Below, one piece after another: positions 7,995 to 17,544 of a stretch of DNA of 49,890 bases (the first letter of the stretch is position 1; each line of letters opens with the position of its first letter). The notes beneath the pieces are model-generated. The model worked only from the letters and a program-made list of their open reading frames with translations. It did not search any database and was not told the origin of the DNA. This stretch comes from Azoarcus sp. TTM-91 (GTDB lineage: Bacteria; Pseudomonadota; Gammaproteobacteria; Burkholderiales; Rhodocyclaceae): positions 1-49,890 of the forward strand of contig NZ_WUEI01000028.1 in the NCBI RefSeq assembly GCF_012911025.1, given 5' to 3'. Position numbers and translations under genes: made by a program.

Positions 7995-9020
7995 ATGAAA
8001 AAGAAAGACGCATTGCCGGAGCACAAGCCGCATACGCCTGGAACCCCCCACGCCAGCCGGCGCAAGACCCTGCAGGCCTTGGGCGGCCTCGCCGCGCTGG
8101 CACTGTTGCCCGCCGCTGTGCCTGTAGCCCGCGCCGCCGCCTGGGAAGGCAAGGCGCTGCGCATCGGCCACCAGAAATCCTCCACGCTGGCGGTGGTGCT
8201 GAAGACGCGCGGCTCGCTGGAGCGCCGGCTGGCACCGCTGGGGCTGAAGGTGGAGTGGTACGAATTCACCAGCGGCTTGCCGCTGCTGGAAGCGCTCAAC
8301 ATCGGCAGCCTGGAGTTCAGCGCCGACGTGGCCGACACCGTGCCGGTGTTCGCCCAGGCCGCCGGCGCCCGGCTCACCTACGTCGCCCAGGAAACGCCGT
8401 CGCCCGGCGCGCAGGCCATCGTCGTGCCGGAAGCCTCGCCCATCCGCAGCCTGGCCGATCTCAAGGGCCGCAAGGTGGGTCTGGCCAAGGGCGCCGGCGC
8501 CCACTACCTGCTGATCGCCGCGCTCGCCAGCGTCGGCCTCACGGTGAAGGACGTGGAGGTCGCCTACCTGACCCCGGCCGATGGCCGTGCCGCCTTCGAG
8601 CGCGGCGCCATCGACGCCTGGTCCATCTGGGACCCCTTCCTCGCCGGCGTGCAGCGCCAGTCCAAGGTGCGCCTGCTGACCGGCGAGCCGGCGGTGGCGC
8701 AGTACAAGCGCTATTACCTCGCCGCCGACGCCTTCGCCGAAGCGCGGCCGGACGTGCTGGCGGTGCTGTTCGAGGAACTGCGCGACGTCGGCCGCTGGGT
8801 CAAGGCCAGCCCGAAGGAAGCCGCGGCCCTGCTGTCGCCGGTGTGGGGCCTGGATTCCGACACGGTGGAACTCGCCAACAGCCGTCGCAGCTACGAGTTG
8901 CGCGCGGTAGCGCCGGATCAGCTGGGCGAGCAGCAGCGGATCGCGGATGCGTTCTTTGCCGAGAAGCTGCTGCCGAAGAAGGTGGCGGCGACCGAGGTGA
9001 GGATCTGGACGCCGGGTTGA
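7995..9020 (+). CDS. second sulfonate-family ABC substrate-binding protein
   Basis: This 341-aa SsuA paralogue has a long N-terminal region (residues 1-48) with RRKTLQAL and a hydrophobic stretch ending AARA-like, reminiscent of a Tat or long Sec signal. The core repeats SsuA features: LRIGHQKSSTLAVVLKTRG, LPLLEALNIGSLEFSADVAD and AFERGAIDAWSIWDPF. It lies between ssuD and the permease gene, so two binding proteins probably share one SsuCB translocator and widen the range of sulfonates or sulfate esters. Its specific ligand is unknown. Confidence 0.9.
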   Translation: MKKKDALPEHKPHTPGTPHASRRKTLQALGGLAALALLPAAVPVARAAAWEGKALRIGHQKSSTLAVVLKTRGSLERRLAPLGLKVEWYEFTSGLPLLEALNIGSLEFSADVADTVPVFAQAAGARLTYVAQETPSPGAQAIVVPEASPIRSLADLKGRKVGLAKGAGAHYLLIAALASVGLTVKDVEVAYLTPADGRAAFERGAIDAWSIWDPFLAGVQRQSKVRLLTGEPAVAQYKRYYLAADAFAEARPDVLAVLFEELRDVGRWVKASPKEAAALLSPVWGLDSDTVELANSRRSYELRAVAPDQLGEQQRIADAFFAEKLLPKKVAATEVRIWTPG

Positions 9021-9166
9021 GGAGGCGGGATGGCCCGAGACGGGCTCCGCTGCCCGCGATTCCGCCTCGATCGGCGTGGCTGCCGGCCAGAGGGGCCGGC
9101 ATCGCCGTCCGATAAAGCATCGCCTCGCAACGCTGGACGAATTCCCCTGACTAGAGAGCCCGAACC

Positions 9167-9955
9167 ATGAGCAAACCCAAATCCTCGGCCCGCCAGCGCT
9201 GGCGCGGCCTGCTGCCCTGGCTGGTGCCGGTGCTGATCGTTGCCGTGTGGCAACTGGCGGCGCAGATCGGCTGGCTGTCCACCCGCATCCTGCCGGCGCC
9301 CTGGGCGGTGCTGCGCGCCGGCTATGAACTGGCACTGTCCGGCGAACTCTTCACCCACCTGGGCGCCAGCTTCGCCCGCGCCGCCACCGGCTTCGCCATC
9401 GGCGGCGGCATCGGCTTCTTCTTCGGCCTCATCAACGGCGGCTACCGGCTGGCGGAGAACCTGTTCGACACCACCCTGCAGATGGTGCGCAACGTGCCGC
9501 ACCTGGCGCTGATTCCACTGGTCATCCTGTGGTTCGGCATCGGCGAGGAGGGCAAGCTCTTCCTCGTCGCGCTGGGCGTGTTCTTCCCCATCTACCTCAA
9601 CACCTTCCACGGCATCCGCGCGGTGGACCCGGCGCTGGTGGAGATGGGCCGCTCCTACGGCCTCAACGGCTGGACGCTGTTCCGCCAGGTGATCCTGCCG
9701 GGCGCGCTGCCCAACATCCTGGTCGGCGTGCGCTACGCGCTGGGCTTCATGTGGCTGACGCTGATCGTGGCCGAGACCATCTCCGCCACCTCCGGCATCG
9801 GCTACATGGCGATGAACGCGCGCGAGTTCCTGCAGACCGACATCGTGGTGCTCGCCATCCTCCTTTACGCGGTGCTCGGCAAGCTTGCCGACGTCGCCGC
9901 CCGCCTGCTGGAGCGCACCTGGCTGCGCTGGAACAGCGCCTACCAGCCCGCCTGA
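9167..9955 (+). CDS. ssuC: sulfonate ABC transporter permease SsuC
   Basis: This 262-aa inner-membrane permease has about six hydrophobic segments, starting with LLPWLVPVLIVAVWQLAA. It carries the ABC permease EAA-type loop around MGRSYGLNGWTLFRQVILPG, which docks on the ATPase. The sequence MVRNVPHLALIPLVILWFGI is typical of SsuC/TauC. It follows the second binding-protein gene by about 146 bases without a gene and precedes the ATPase by 18 bases. Confidence 0.93.
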   Translation: MSKPKSSARQRWRGLLPWLVPVLIVAVWQLAAQIGWLSTRILPAPWAVLRAGYELALSGELFTHLGASFARAATGFAIGGGIGFFFGLINGGYRLAENLFDTTLQMVRNVPHLALIPLVILWFGIGEEGKLFLVALGVFFPIYLNTFHGIRAVDPALVEMGRSYGLNGWTLFRQVILPGALPNILVGVRYALGFMWLTLIVAETISATSGIGYMAMNAREFLQTDIVVLAILLYAVLGKLADVAARLLERTWLRWNSAYQPA

Positions 9956-9973
9956 GGCCGAGGAATCAAGACC

Positions 9974-10978
9974 ATGAGTGGAATCGACAGCAAGGAATTC
10001 GAGCGCGTGGCGGAGCAGGGCCTACGCCCGGCCAATGGCGCGGCGGTGCAGGTGCGGGGCGCGGAGCGCCGCTTCGGCGAGCGCACCGTGCTGAGCGCGC
10101 TGGACCTGGACATCCGCCCGGGCGAGTTCGTCGCCATCGTCGGCAAGAGCGGCTGCGGCAAGAGCACGCTGCTGCGCCTGCTGGCCGGACTGGATGAGGC
10201 CGATGGCGGCGCGCTCGGCATCAACGGCAAGCCGGTGCGCGGGCTGGACGACGACACCCGCATCATGTTCCAGGACGCCCGCTTGCTGCCCTGGAAGAAG
10301 GTGGTGGAGAACGTCGCCCTCGGCCTGCCGGGCAAGAAGTGGGCGGTGTGGGAGGCGGCGCGCAAGGCGCTGGCCCAGGTTGGCCTGGCCGATCGCGCCG
10401 AGGAGTGGCCGACGCGCTTGTCCGGCGGCCAGCGCCAGCGGGTGGCGCTGGCGCGGGCGCTGGTGCACCGGCCGCGCCTGCTGCTGCTGGACGAGCCGCT
10501 GGGCGCGCTGGATGCGCTCACCCGCATCGAGATGCAACGCCTGATCGAGCAGCTGTGGCGGGAGCACGGCTTCACCGCGGTGCTGGTCACGCACGACGTC
10601 GGCGAGGCGGTGGCGCTGGCCGACCGCATCGTGCTGATCGAGGACGGCCGCATCGCGCTGGACCAACGTGTCGAGCTGCCGCGCCCGCGCTCCCGCGGCG
10701 ACGCCGCATACGCCGCGCTGGAGGGCAGGGTGCTGGACCGCCTGCTCACCGTGCAGGCGCTCAACGCCCGCAACCAGGTGCGCGGCAAGGTAGTGGCGAT
10801 ACGCACCGACGAGGTGCTGTCCGAGGTGGAGATCGAAGTGGTGACGGCCGACGGCCGCCGCGACAGCGTCATCTCCACGCTCACCACCCGCAATCTGCGC
10901 GAGCATCCGCTGGAGGTGGGCGCCGAGGTGGTGGCGGTGTTCAAGTCCAACGAGGTGGCGCTGGCCTTGCCGCGCTGA
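9974..10978 (+). CDS. ssuB: sulfonate ABC ATPase SsuB fused to a C-terminal molbindin (Mop) domain
   Basis: This 334-aa protein is about 75 residues longer than ordinary SsuB. Residues 25-250 form the ABC ATPase: Walker [10 protein letters not shown] at 57-65, signature LSGGQRQR at 149-156, Walker B LLLLDEP at 169-175, and H-loop VTHD at about 205-208. Residues 263-334 form a Mop/TOBE domain, beginning [15 protein letters not shown] and containing [14 protein letters not shown] and [10 protein letters not shown]. This domain aligns with the stand-alone SsuF at 4770-4985. The ATPase function is certain by family. The role of the fused domain, perhaps oxyanion-responsive control as in ModC, is inference. 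Confidence 0.93.
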   Translation: MSGIDSKEFERVAEQGLRPANGAAVQVRGAERRFGERTVLSALDLDIRPGEFVAIVGKSGCGKSTLLRLLAGLDEADGGALGINGKPVRGLDDDTRIMFQDARLLPWKKVVENVALGLPGKKWAVWEAARKALAQVGLADRAEEWPTRLSGGQRQRVALARALVHRPRLLLLDEPLGALDALTRIEMQRLIEQLWREHGFTAVLVTHDVGEAVALADRIVLIEDGRIALDQRVELPRPRSRGDAAYAALEGRVLDRLLTVQALNARNQVRGKVVAIRTDEVLSEVEIEVVTADGRRDSVISTLTTRNLREHPLEVGAEVVAVFKSNEVALALPR

Positions 10979-10990
10979 GCGGGTGGCGGG

Positions 10991-11515
10991 CTACTGGATC
11001 GATACGGCGACTCTGCCCTGCTTGGTCAGGACCAGGTCCGTATGGTCCGAGTAGATCAGCAGGGCGTTTACGTTCGGAATGACGTTCATCGGGTCCAGCG
11101 CGGCGAAGAACGGGCCTTGCTGGTTAAGGGCGGACCACGGCGAGTGGGTGCCAGAATAGACATTCATGCAGATGAACACATGCATCGGATTCAAGGCATT
11201 GGCGACGACATTGATCGGGTAGTTGAAGCCGTGGGCATGAACGAGATAGGTCCACAGGACTTGTCCTGCCGCATTGATCTCACATGCACAGATGGGCACG
11301 CAGCCGCCGCTCGCCAATCGCGTGAATAGCGGCACGGCGGGAGGCTGATGTGCCAGCGGCGTCTGGAACATGGAGTATTCCTGGGCGTTTATCAGGCTCT
11401 GTGGGGAGATCGACGGATAGACCGCCGGATAACCCGGGAGATTGATGGGCACGGGGCCGCCCCTGGCGGCCAGGTCGCCCGCCACGTTCAGTACCCTGCC
11501 GAATGCGTTTGCCAT
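10991..11515 (-). CDS. hypothetical protein, 174 aa
   Basis: I do not recognise this protein. The ATG at 11515 has AGGAG about 9 bases upstream; an earlier GTG at 11605 lacks a good site. It starts MANAFGRVLNVAGDLAARGG with no signal peptide. It is rich in Asn, Pro, Ala and Tyr, and has one cysteine cluster, CVPICACEIN, near residue 70. The second half (NVVANALNPMHVFICMNV, then LVLTKQGRVAVSIQ) reads like beta-rich soluble protein. It converges on the sulfonate operon with only 12 bases between stops. Base composition is milder than its neighbours. Confidence 0.7.
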   Translation of the reverse strand: MANAFGRVLNVAGDLAARGGPVPINLPGYPAVYPSISPQSLINAQEYSMFQTPLAHQPPAVPLFTRLASGGCVPICACEINAAGQVLWTYLVHAHGFNYPINVVANALNPMHVFICMNVYSGTHSPWSALNQQGPFFAALDPMNVIPNVNALLIYSDHTDLVLTKQGRVAVSIQ

Positions 11516-12234
11516 CGCGGAAGTCTCCTGTTCTCTTGCAAGAGATGGACCTTCATGGGTCGCCTGCAGCAATCCTAGGCAGTGAGTGCGCCCGCGGCCG
11601 TCCACGTCCGAGCGAAGTGCCCGTCCTTCACCTGGCTATCCGCCCTGCCATTGCCCTTGTCCACTGCCCTCAGCCAGTTCACTGACGCGGAAATCGCTTC
11701 CGGATAGGCAATATCCATACGATCGTAGATGCGCATGTTCTGGAAGTCGACCCGTTCCGGGTACGGCTCCCCAGGTCTGGCCGTGCCGGCCTCGGCCGGC
11801 CAGGCGCGTGCCCTGGGCCTGAGCAGGCGGAAGGGCTGGTGGTGCCGTTGCGTTGCCGGAGCGGAGGGTGAAAACCGCTGCTGCCGCCATTGCCGGGAAT
11901 CGAGCGTCCCCTGCTGTCGGCGCATCGTCTTCCACGCGGGCGGGCACGCTCCGTTTGCCCTCGATCAAAGTCCCTGTCATCTCCTGGTGCCACAGTGCGG
12001 AAGCCGCGCCAAATCGCCATTTCCGGCCAGGGAGGCGAGGCAGATTCGTGCTATACCCCGTTTCTTGCGCGGCATATGGTGTTCAGGTTTTGCCGGTTCC
12101 GGTCGTAAGACGACGGGGCAGAGCGGATGCATGCACAGGCTCTGTTCCGGATCGCCGGCCCCCGCTGGTGACGCTGACAACATCGATGCACGCATCGATA
12201 CGCATTTACCCGGCTCACGCGGAGGGGCCAGATC
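11516..12234. other. gene-poor stretch with a possible decayed ORF
   Basis: No well-supported gene lies here. A leftward open frame at 11575-11925 ends with residues that look protein-like (RIYDRMDIAYPEAISASVNW and DKGNGRADSQVKDGH). Its first half looks out of frame (Arg/Pro/Gln-rich), while a neighbouring frame from 11980 has the more natural start (MTGTLIEGKRSVPARVEDDA). A single frameshift near 11790 would join them, which suggests a broken gene just upstream of the 174-aa protein. The right part, 12180-12234, carries the promoter-proximal region and GGAGGGG site of the chemoreceptor. Confidence 0.3.
11575..11980 (-). pseudogene. possible frameshifted hypothetical gene
   Basis: Two overlapping leftward frames each look coding over only half their length. 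The N-terminal half is best from 11980 (MTGTLIEGK...) and the C-terminal half is best in the frame that stops at 11575 (...FARTWTAAGALTA). AGGAG directly abuts the first ATG, which is too close for a normal ribosome binding site. No family is recognised, and this may be chance. Confidence 0.22.
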
Positions 12235-13857
12235 ATGTTTCGAAATATGGGCTTGAAGGGGCGGCTGCTCGTACTTGTCGCAATTGCGCTGGTCGGGCTG
12301 GTTGGCCTGGCCGGCGTGCAGGCGCTGCATCTGCGCAGCCAATTGATGGACGACCGCAAGGCGACGCTGAAGGCGAGTATGGACCTCGCCATTTCCACGG
12401 TGAAATCCTTCCAGGCGCGCGAGGCCAAGGGCGAGATGAGCCGCGAGGAGGCCCAGCGCCGCGCCACCGATGTGTTGCGCGACATGCGCTTCCTCGGCAA
12501 CGAGTACTTCTATGTGTACGACAGCAAGGCCATGGGCGTCATGCACCCGATACAGGCGGATTACGTTGGCCGCAGCCACTGGGATCGCAAGGACAAATCC
12601 GGCCAGTACGTGATGCGGGTGCTGATAGATGCCGCGCTCAATGGCAAGGGCTACGTGCAGAGCTTCACCGTGCGCCCCGGCAGCGACGAGCAGGTGCCCA
12701 AGCTGCACTACCTGGAGCACTTCCAGCCCTGGGACTGGGTGGTGGGCACCGGTCTCTACATCGATGACCTGGACCGCACTTTCCACGCCCAGCTGATCAA
12801 GTCCGCCATCGGCGTGCTGCTGGTGATCCTGCTGGTGGGGCTGGCGGCCTGGGCCATCACCCGCGCCATCTTCAACCAGATCGGCGGCGAGCCCCTGCTG
12901 GCGATGCGCCTGATGGAGCGCGCCAGCCAGGGCGACCTCACCGCCAGCGTCGGCCGGGTGCCGCCCGGCAGCCTGCTGGCTTCGCTGGAGACCATGATGA
13001 GCGGGCTGCGCGGCATGGTGGCCGGCGTCGGCACCAACGCGCACACCCTCATCGGCAGCGCCAGCCACATTGCCGAAGCGGCCGACCAGGTGGCGCTGGC
13101 GGCGCGCAACCAGTCCGACGCCACCGCGGCCATGGCCGCCGCGGTGGAGCAAATGACGGTGAGCATCAACCACATCTCCCAGAGCGCGCAGGACACCGAA
13201 GACAGCTCCGCCACCGCCGCCGACCAGGCCAGCGAGGGAGAGCAGCGGGTAAGCCAGGCGGCGGCGGAGATCGGCAAGATCTCGGACAGCGTCAGCGCCG
13301 CGGCCGCCGCCATCCGCCAGTTGGAGGCGCGGGCGGACGAGATCAGCACCGTCACCGGCGTCATCCGCGATATCGCCGCCCAGACCAATCTGCTGGCGCT
13401 GAACGCCGCCATCGAAGCCGCCCGCGCCGGCGAGCAGGGCCGAGGTTTCGCGGTAGTGGCCGACGAGGTGCGGGGCCTGGCCGAGCGCACCGCCGCCGCC
13501 ACCGTGCAGATCGGCGACATGGTGGGCGCCATCCAGAGCGAGACTGGCGCCGCCGTGTCCGCGATGGACGCGGTGCTGCCCCAGGTTGAGCATGGCGTCG
13601 GCCTGGCGCACGGCGCAGCCGCCTCGCTGCGCGCCATTCGCGAAGGCGCCGCCAGCACACTGGACCGCATCCGCGACGTCGCGCTGGCGACCCGGGAGCA
13701 GAGCGCCGCCAGCACCGCCATCGCCCAGCAGGTGGAGAACATCGCCCAGATGGTGGAAGAGACGAGTGCGGCCATGGCCAGCACCGCCGACTCCGCGAAG
13801 TCCGCCGAGCGGGTGGCGGACGACCTCAACGGCATGGTGGAGCGCTTCCGCTGCTGA
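12235..13857 (+). CDS. methyl-accepting chemotaxis protein with single Cache sensor domain
   Basis: This 540-aa transmembrane chemoreceptor has TM1 at about 10-28 and a periplasmic single-Cache domain (about 30-185, with [16 protein letters not shown] and [15 protein letters not shown]). TM2 is at about 190-210, followed by a HAMP-like linker and the cytoplasmic signalling hairpin. The hairpin tip ([20 protein letters not shown], then [17 protein letters not shown]) is canonical for binding CheA/CheW. There is no C-terminal pentapeptide for CheR docking; it ends ERFRC. Single-Cache receptors of this type often sense small organic acids. A close paralogue follows at 14243. Confidence 0.95.
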   Translation: MFRNMGLKGRLLVLVAIALVGLVGLAGVQALHLRSQLMDDRKATLKASMDLAISTVKSFQAREAKGEMSREEAQRRATDVLRDMRFLGNEYFYVYDSKAMGVMHPIQADYVGRSHWDRKDKSGQYVMRVLIDAALNGKGYVQSFTVRPGSDEQVPKLHYLEHFQPWDWVVGTGLYIDDLDRTFHAQLIKSAIGVLLVILLVGLAAWAITRAIFNQIGGEPLLAMRLMERASQGDLTASVGRVPPGSLLASLETMMSGLRGMVAGVGTNAHTLIGSASHIAEAADQVALAARNQSDATAAMAAAVEQMTVSINHISQSAQDTEDSSATAADQASEGEQRVSQAAAEIGKISDSVSAAAAAIRQLEARADEISTVTGVIRDIAAQTNLLALNAAIEAARAGEQGRGFAVVADEVRGLAERTAAATVQIGDMVGAIQSETGAAVSAMDAVLPQVEHGVGLAHGAAASLRAIREGAASTLDRIRDVALATREQSAASTAIAQQVENIAQMVEETSAAMASTADSAKSAERVADDLNGMVERFRC

Positions 13858-14242
13858 GCCTCGGGGCAAGGCCGGCCACCCGCGCCGGCTCTGCCGGATG
13901 TCATTTCCGCGCGGCAGCGACAGCGCGCGAAGATGCGCGTGCCCAGGGGCTCTCCCGCCACACCGCTTTCCAGCGTCATTGCGCTGGCCTGCCGGCTGCA
14001 TCCGGCGGTCGGGTTGCCGCTACCTGCGCAGGCTTTTCCTTCTTCCGCCAACCGGATGGTGCCGCGGAACTATTTCATAGCTAGTCCATAAGCAATACGT
14101 TCAGGATGCGCTCCGGCCAGCCTGTAAGGGGCTGGCAACGGCAGCGGAGAGGGTGCTCCGCCGCTCGCGTACGCGCCCGGCAATCGCCGCCGCATGGACT
14201 AGTCTTGGATCATCGTCGCCTACCGGTGGAGGGAGCTGCATC
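13858..14242. other. intergenic region between two chemoreceptor genes
   Basis: No gene is supported here. The AT-richer part around 14069-14100 could be a promoter for the second chemoreceptor, and GGAGGGAG at 14227-14234 is its ribosome binding site. No strong terminator is seen after the first gene. Confidence 0.4.
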
Positions 14243-15862
14243 ATGTTCGAGAAACTGGGCTTGAGGGGGCGTTTGATCGCCCTCGTGGGAGTGGCGCTGG
14301 CGGGCCTGGTCTGTCTGGCCGGCGTGCAGGTGATACATCTGCGCGGCCAGATGCTGGAAGACCGCAAGGCCACCCTGCATGCCGCGGTGGACATGGCAAT
14401 GTCGGTCGTGAAGGACATGCAGGCCCGCGAACAGAAAGGCGAGCTCAGCCGGGAAGAAGCCCAGCAGCGCGCGAAGGAGGTGCTGCGCTCCATGCGCTAC
14501 CTCGGCAACGAATACTTCTACGTCTACGACAGCAAGGGCATGGGCGTGATGCACGCCACCCAGCCCGACTACGAAGGCCGCAACCACTGGGAGCGGAAGG
14601 ACAAATCCGGCCAGTACATCGTGCGCCAGCTGGTTGGCGCTGCCACCGGCAGCGGCTACGTAGAGACCTTCAGCCTGCGTCCGGGCAGCGATGTGCAGGT
14701 GCCCAAGCTGCAGCATCTGGCCTATTTCCAGCCGTGGGATTGGGCGGTCGGCACCGGCCTCTACCTGGATGACCTCGACGCCATGCTCCGTGACCAGTTG
14801 CTGGAAGTCGGCGCCGGCGTGCTGGTGGTGTTCCTGCTGGTCGGTGCCTCGGCCTGGGCCATCACCCGCGCCATCCTGCGTCAGATCGGCGGCGAACCGC
14901 TGGTGGCGATGCGCTTGATGGAGCGGGCCAGCGAGGGCGACCTGACCGCCGAAGTCGGCAAGGTAGCGCCCGGCAGCCTGTTGGCCTCGCTGGACAAGAT
15001 GCTGATAGGCCTGCGCGGCATGGTCACCGGCGTCGGCAGCAATGCCCGCACCCTGGTCGGCAACGCCGGCCATATTGCCGAAGCGGCCGATCAGGTGGCG
15101 CTGGCGGCACGTACACAGTCGGATGCAACTTCGGCCATGGCCGCCGCGGTGGAGGAGATGACGGTGAGCATCAACCACATCTCCCAGAGCGCGCAGGACA
15201 CCGAAGACAGCTCCGCCGCCGCCGCCGAGAACGCCAGCACCGGCGAACGCACCGTCAGCAAGGCCGCCGACGAGATCGGCAAGATCGCCGACAGCGTCAG
15301 CGCCGCCGCTGCCGCCATCCGCCAGCTGGAAGCACGCGCCGGCGAAATCAGCACCGTCACCGGTGTCATCCGCGACATCGCCGCCCAGACCAACCTGCTG
15401 GCATTGAACGCCGCCATCGAAGCCGCCCGCGCCGGCGACCAGGGCCGCGGCTTCGCCGTCGTCGCCGACGAAGTGCGTGGCCTGGCCGAACGCACCGCCG
15501 CCGCCACCCTGCAGATCGGCGACATGGTCGGCACCATCCAGGGCGAAACCGGCGTCGCCGTCGCCGCCATGGACGCCGTACTGCCGCAAGTGGAGCAGGG
15601 CGTCGGCCTCGCCCGCGAAGCCGCCTCCTCCCTGCGCGCCATCCGCGATGGCGCCAGCGCCACACTGAACCGCATCCGCGACGTCGCCCTGGCTACGCGA
15701 GAACAAAGCGCCGCCAGCACCGCGATAGCCCAACAGGTGGAGAGCATCGCGCAGATGGTCGAGGAAACCAGCGCGGCAATGGCAAGCACCGCGGATTCCG
15801 CCAAGTCAGCGGAGCAGGTGGCGGATGACTTGAACGGGTTGGTGGCGCGGTTCAGGTATTGA
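14243..15862 (+). CDS. methyl-accepting chemotaxis protein, tandem paralogue
   Basis: This 539-aa receptor has the same architecture as the one at 12235-13857: TM1, single Cache domain ([33 protein letters not shown]), TM2, linker and signalling hairpin. The cytoplasmic part is almost residue-for-residue alike ([20 protein letters not shown] in both), while the Cache domain differs at scattered positions, such as [11 protein letters not shown] versus [11 protein letters not shown]. This points to a tandem duplication with the sensors diverging. The frame is open 90 bases further upstream, but the ATG at 14243 aligns with the paralogue's start. It ends ARFRY with no CheR pentapeptide. Confidence 0.95.
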   Translation: MFEKLGLRGRLIALVGVALAGLVCLAGVQVIHLRGQMLEDRKATLHAAVDMAMSVVKDMQAREQKGELSREEAQQRAKEVLRSMRYLGNEYFYVYDSKGMGVMHATQPDYEGRNHWERKDKSGQYIVRQLVGAATGSGYVETFSLRPGSDVQVPKLQHLAYFQPWDWAVGTGLYLDDLDAMLRDQLLEVGAGVLVVFLLVGASAWAITRAILRQIGGEPLVAMRLMERASEGDLTAEVGKVAPGSLLASLDKMLIGLRGMVTGVGSNARTLVGNAGHIAEAADQVALAARTQSDATSAMAAAVEEMTVSINHISQSAQDTEDSSAAAAENASTGERTVSKAADEIGKIADSVSAAAAAIRQLEARAGEISTVTGVIRDIAAQTNLLALNAAIEAARAGDQGRGFAVVADEVRGLAERTAAATLQIGDMVGTIQGETGVAVAAMDAVLPQVEQGVGLAREAASSLRAIRDGASATLNRIRDVALATREQSAASTAIAQQVESIAQMVEETSAAMASTADSAKSAEQVADDLNGLVARFRY

Positions 15863-15905
15863 GGGGAAATCCGCTTACTCGCCTGAATATTTTCGCGTAA
15901 AGAAG

Positions 15906-15930
15906 TGGCCGGTTCGTCCGGCCATTTCCT
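15906..15930. terminator. hairpin terminator between chemoreceptor and catB
   Basis: TGGCCGG TTCG TCCGGCCA at 15906-15924 forms a perfect 7-bp stem with a stable TTCG loop, followed by TTTCC. It lies between converging genes and could end transcription from both sides. Confidence 0.6.
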
Positions 15931-15937
15931 TGAGTTC

Positions 15938-16570
15938 TCAGGTGAAAAGACTCCGCCAGTAACTGTGTAGACCAACGATATTGGATGAGCACAAGAAGGG
16001 CATTGCCGCTTCTATATCCTCGATAGGCCAATTCCACCATTCCATCTCGAGAAGCAGGGATATTTCCTCATTCGGGAACCGCTTCTTTATTTCAATTGCC
16101 GGGTTTCCGCCGACGATGGCGTATGGTTCCACGTCTTTCGTGACCAAGGCGCGGCTACCGATCACCGCGCCATGCCCGACCTTGATGCCAGGCATGATCA
16201 TGGCCTCGGCACCGATCCAGACGTCGCTGCCTATCACGGTGTCGCCTGCTCTCTGGAAGGCATCGACAGCGTTCGAAAAGGCGGGCTCCTCCTTCATGTA
16301 GAAAAAGGGAAAAGAGGATGCCCAGTCGTACCGATGGCCTTGATTGCCCGCCATGATGAACGATGCACCAGTGCCGATAGAACAGAAACTGCCGATGATC
16401 AACTTGTCAACATTGTCGCCGTCCTGCAGCAGATATCGTGCGCAATCGTCAAACGGATGGCCGTGATAATAGCCAGAGTAATAGCTGTACCGCCCAACCT
16501 TAATGTTGGGATTTTTTACATGCTCGGAAAGCTGTCTGCCTTTGAAGGGGCTCTCGAAGTAATTGTCCAT
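15938..16570 (-). CDS. catB: chloramphenicol O-acetyltransferase, CatB (xenobiotic acetyltransferase) type
   Basis: This 210-aa hexapeptide-repeat acyltransferase transfers acetyl from acetyl-CoA to chloramphenicol-like hydroxyls. The start [11 protein letters not shown] and [15 protein letters not shown] are near-signature for CatB. The active-site histidine is H79 in [16 protein letters not shown]. The left-handed beta-helix follows ([20 protein letters not shown]), and [16 protein letters not shown] closes the protein. The chosen ATG gives the standard 210-residue length; 67 extra upstream residues are rejected. Codon use is clearly AT-richer than neighbours. CatB genes are commonly integron cassettes, but no clear attC follows this stop. 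Actual resistance is not shown by sequence. Confidence 0.92.
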   Translation of the reverse strand: MDNYFESPFKGRQLSEHVKNPNIKVGRYSYYSGYYHGHPFDDCARYLLQDGDNVDKLIIGSFCSIGTGASFIMAGNQGHRYDWASSFPFFYMKEEPAFSNAVDAFQRAGDTVIGSDVWIGAEAMIMPGIKVGHGAVIGSRALVTKDVEPYAIVGGNPAIEIKKRFPNEEISLLLEMEWWNWPIEDIEAAMPFLCSSNIVGLHSYWRSLFT

Positions 16571-16727
16571 AAGATTGGGCTTGGAAAATATTCCACTGGT
16601 AACGTTCGACATGAGCGTCAGTTCGCGGCTTGCCGACAACTGCCACTTGAAGATGGGATGGATGGCTCCTCCTTTTCCGCGCCCAATAGGCGCACCGATG
16701 CTCATGGGGATCGGCCCTCGGAAGGAG
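16571..16727. other. spacer between catB and the IS110 remnant
   Basis: This AT-richer stretch holds no gene. The part next to 16727 (CTCATGGGGATCGGCCC and GGAAGGAG) looks like the left flank and ribosome binding site of an IS110-family transposase. The part next to catB contains GAACGTTAC on the minus strand, only faintly like an attC core. Confidence 0.4.
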
Positions 16728-17266
16728 ATGTCCATCGTGGATGCTACTACCGTTGCGGTTGACCTGGCCAAGCACCTCTTTCAACTCGCCGTCGCCGATT
16801 CGTCCTGCCACGTGATCGACAATCACCGCCTCACCCGCGGCTAGTTCGAGCGCTGGTTCGCCAACCGGAATGTCTCGTCGTCATGGAGGCTTGCGGCTCT
16901 GCGCATCACTGGGCACGCTGGCTCAATTTGACTGGGATTGGTTCGCCTGCTGCCCGCAGCCTGCATCCGTGCCTATGTCCGGCGCAACAAGGCAGATGCC
17001 GCTGAGGCCGGCGCTTCTCGAAGCCGCACGCGTGACCGCATCTCGAAGCGGGGAGAACGGCATTTGAGAATGCTGCTCACCCATGGCGCCCGCGCCGTAC
17101 TCCCGGGCCGAGGCCCGCGACGCGAGCCGCCCCCTGGACAGCCTGCGTACCTGGGCAACTGCGGTGCAGCAGCACACTCATCACAACAAGGCCGCCTGCG
17201 CGCTGGTCAACAAGCTTGCCCGCGTCTGCTAGGCCGTGCCGTGCGATCACGCCGCCTATGGCAAAA
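16728..17266 (+). pseudogene. decayed IS110-family transposase
   Basis: Translation from 16728 begins [20 protein letters not shown], the start of an IS110-family DEDD transposase with its first catalytic Asp in VDLAK. A stop at 16842 follows HRLTRG, and similarity continues past it (FERWFANR). It shifts frame to MEACGSAHHWARWLN near 16883 and again to RAYVRRNKADAA near 16970. It then jumps to C-terminal sequence (ISKRGERHLRMLLTHGARAV near 17038, HHNKAACALVNKLARVC near 17180). The middle region and the C-terminal serine-containing catalytic part are missing. The element is inactive. Confidence 0.8.
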
Positions 17267-17537
17267 CGCCCATCTTCTCCATGCCCTGGTAAGGTGCGTT
17301 TGAGAACTCGGACAAAGGGGGGCGGCGTTCAATACGATATGCGGTGCCGCCGAGAGACGGACCGTCGTTTGGGGCGTTAGCGGAGAAGTTTTCTCCCTTC
17401 CCAACAGACCAATCGGTGGGCACCATTACAGAGAAGGCACGAGACGGACCAAACTGTTGCTGCATTTGGATTTCCTTCTCAGTGGCTTGTGTGCCGAAGC
17501 CTATGGCTGTAAAGAGAAGAAAAAATAGTCTTCGCAT
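17256..17537 (-). CDS. cassette-like secreted hypothetical protein, probably truncated
   Basis: This 93-aa product starts MRRLFFLLFTAIGFGTQATE, a clear signal peptide, and then reads IQMQQQFGPSRAFSVMVPTD and so on to EKMGVLP. Its ATG lies only a few bases after the attC core on its left-handed transcript, the normal place for an integron cassette ORF. The 3' end runs straight into the IS110 remnant and no attC follows. The native C-terminus was therefore probably lost when the element inserted or deleted. Family not recognised. Confidence 0.6.
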   Translation of the reverse strand: MRRLFFLLFTAIGFGTQATEKEIQMQQQFGPSRAFSVMVPTDWSVGKGENFSANAPNDGPSLGGTAYRIERRPPLSEFSNAPYQGMEKMGVLP

Positions 17538-17544
17538 GCAAAAT

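Noticed and set aside
15862..15938. An attC site after catB
   Set aside because: No core GTTRRRY/RYYYAAC pair or stem was found there, only the terminator hairpin.
16571..16771. 67 extra N-terminal residues on CatB
   Set aside because: The family starts at the M-D-N-Y-F-E-S position and the extension overlaps the IS110 remnant.
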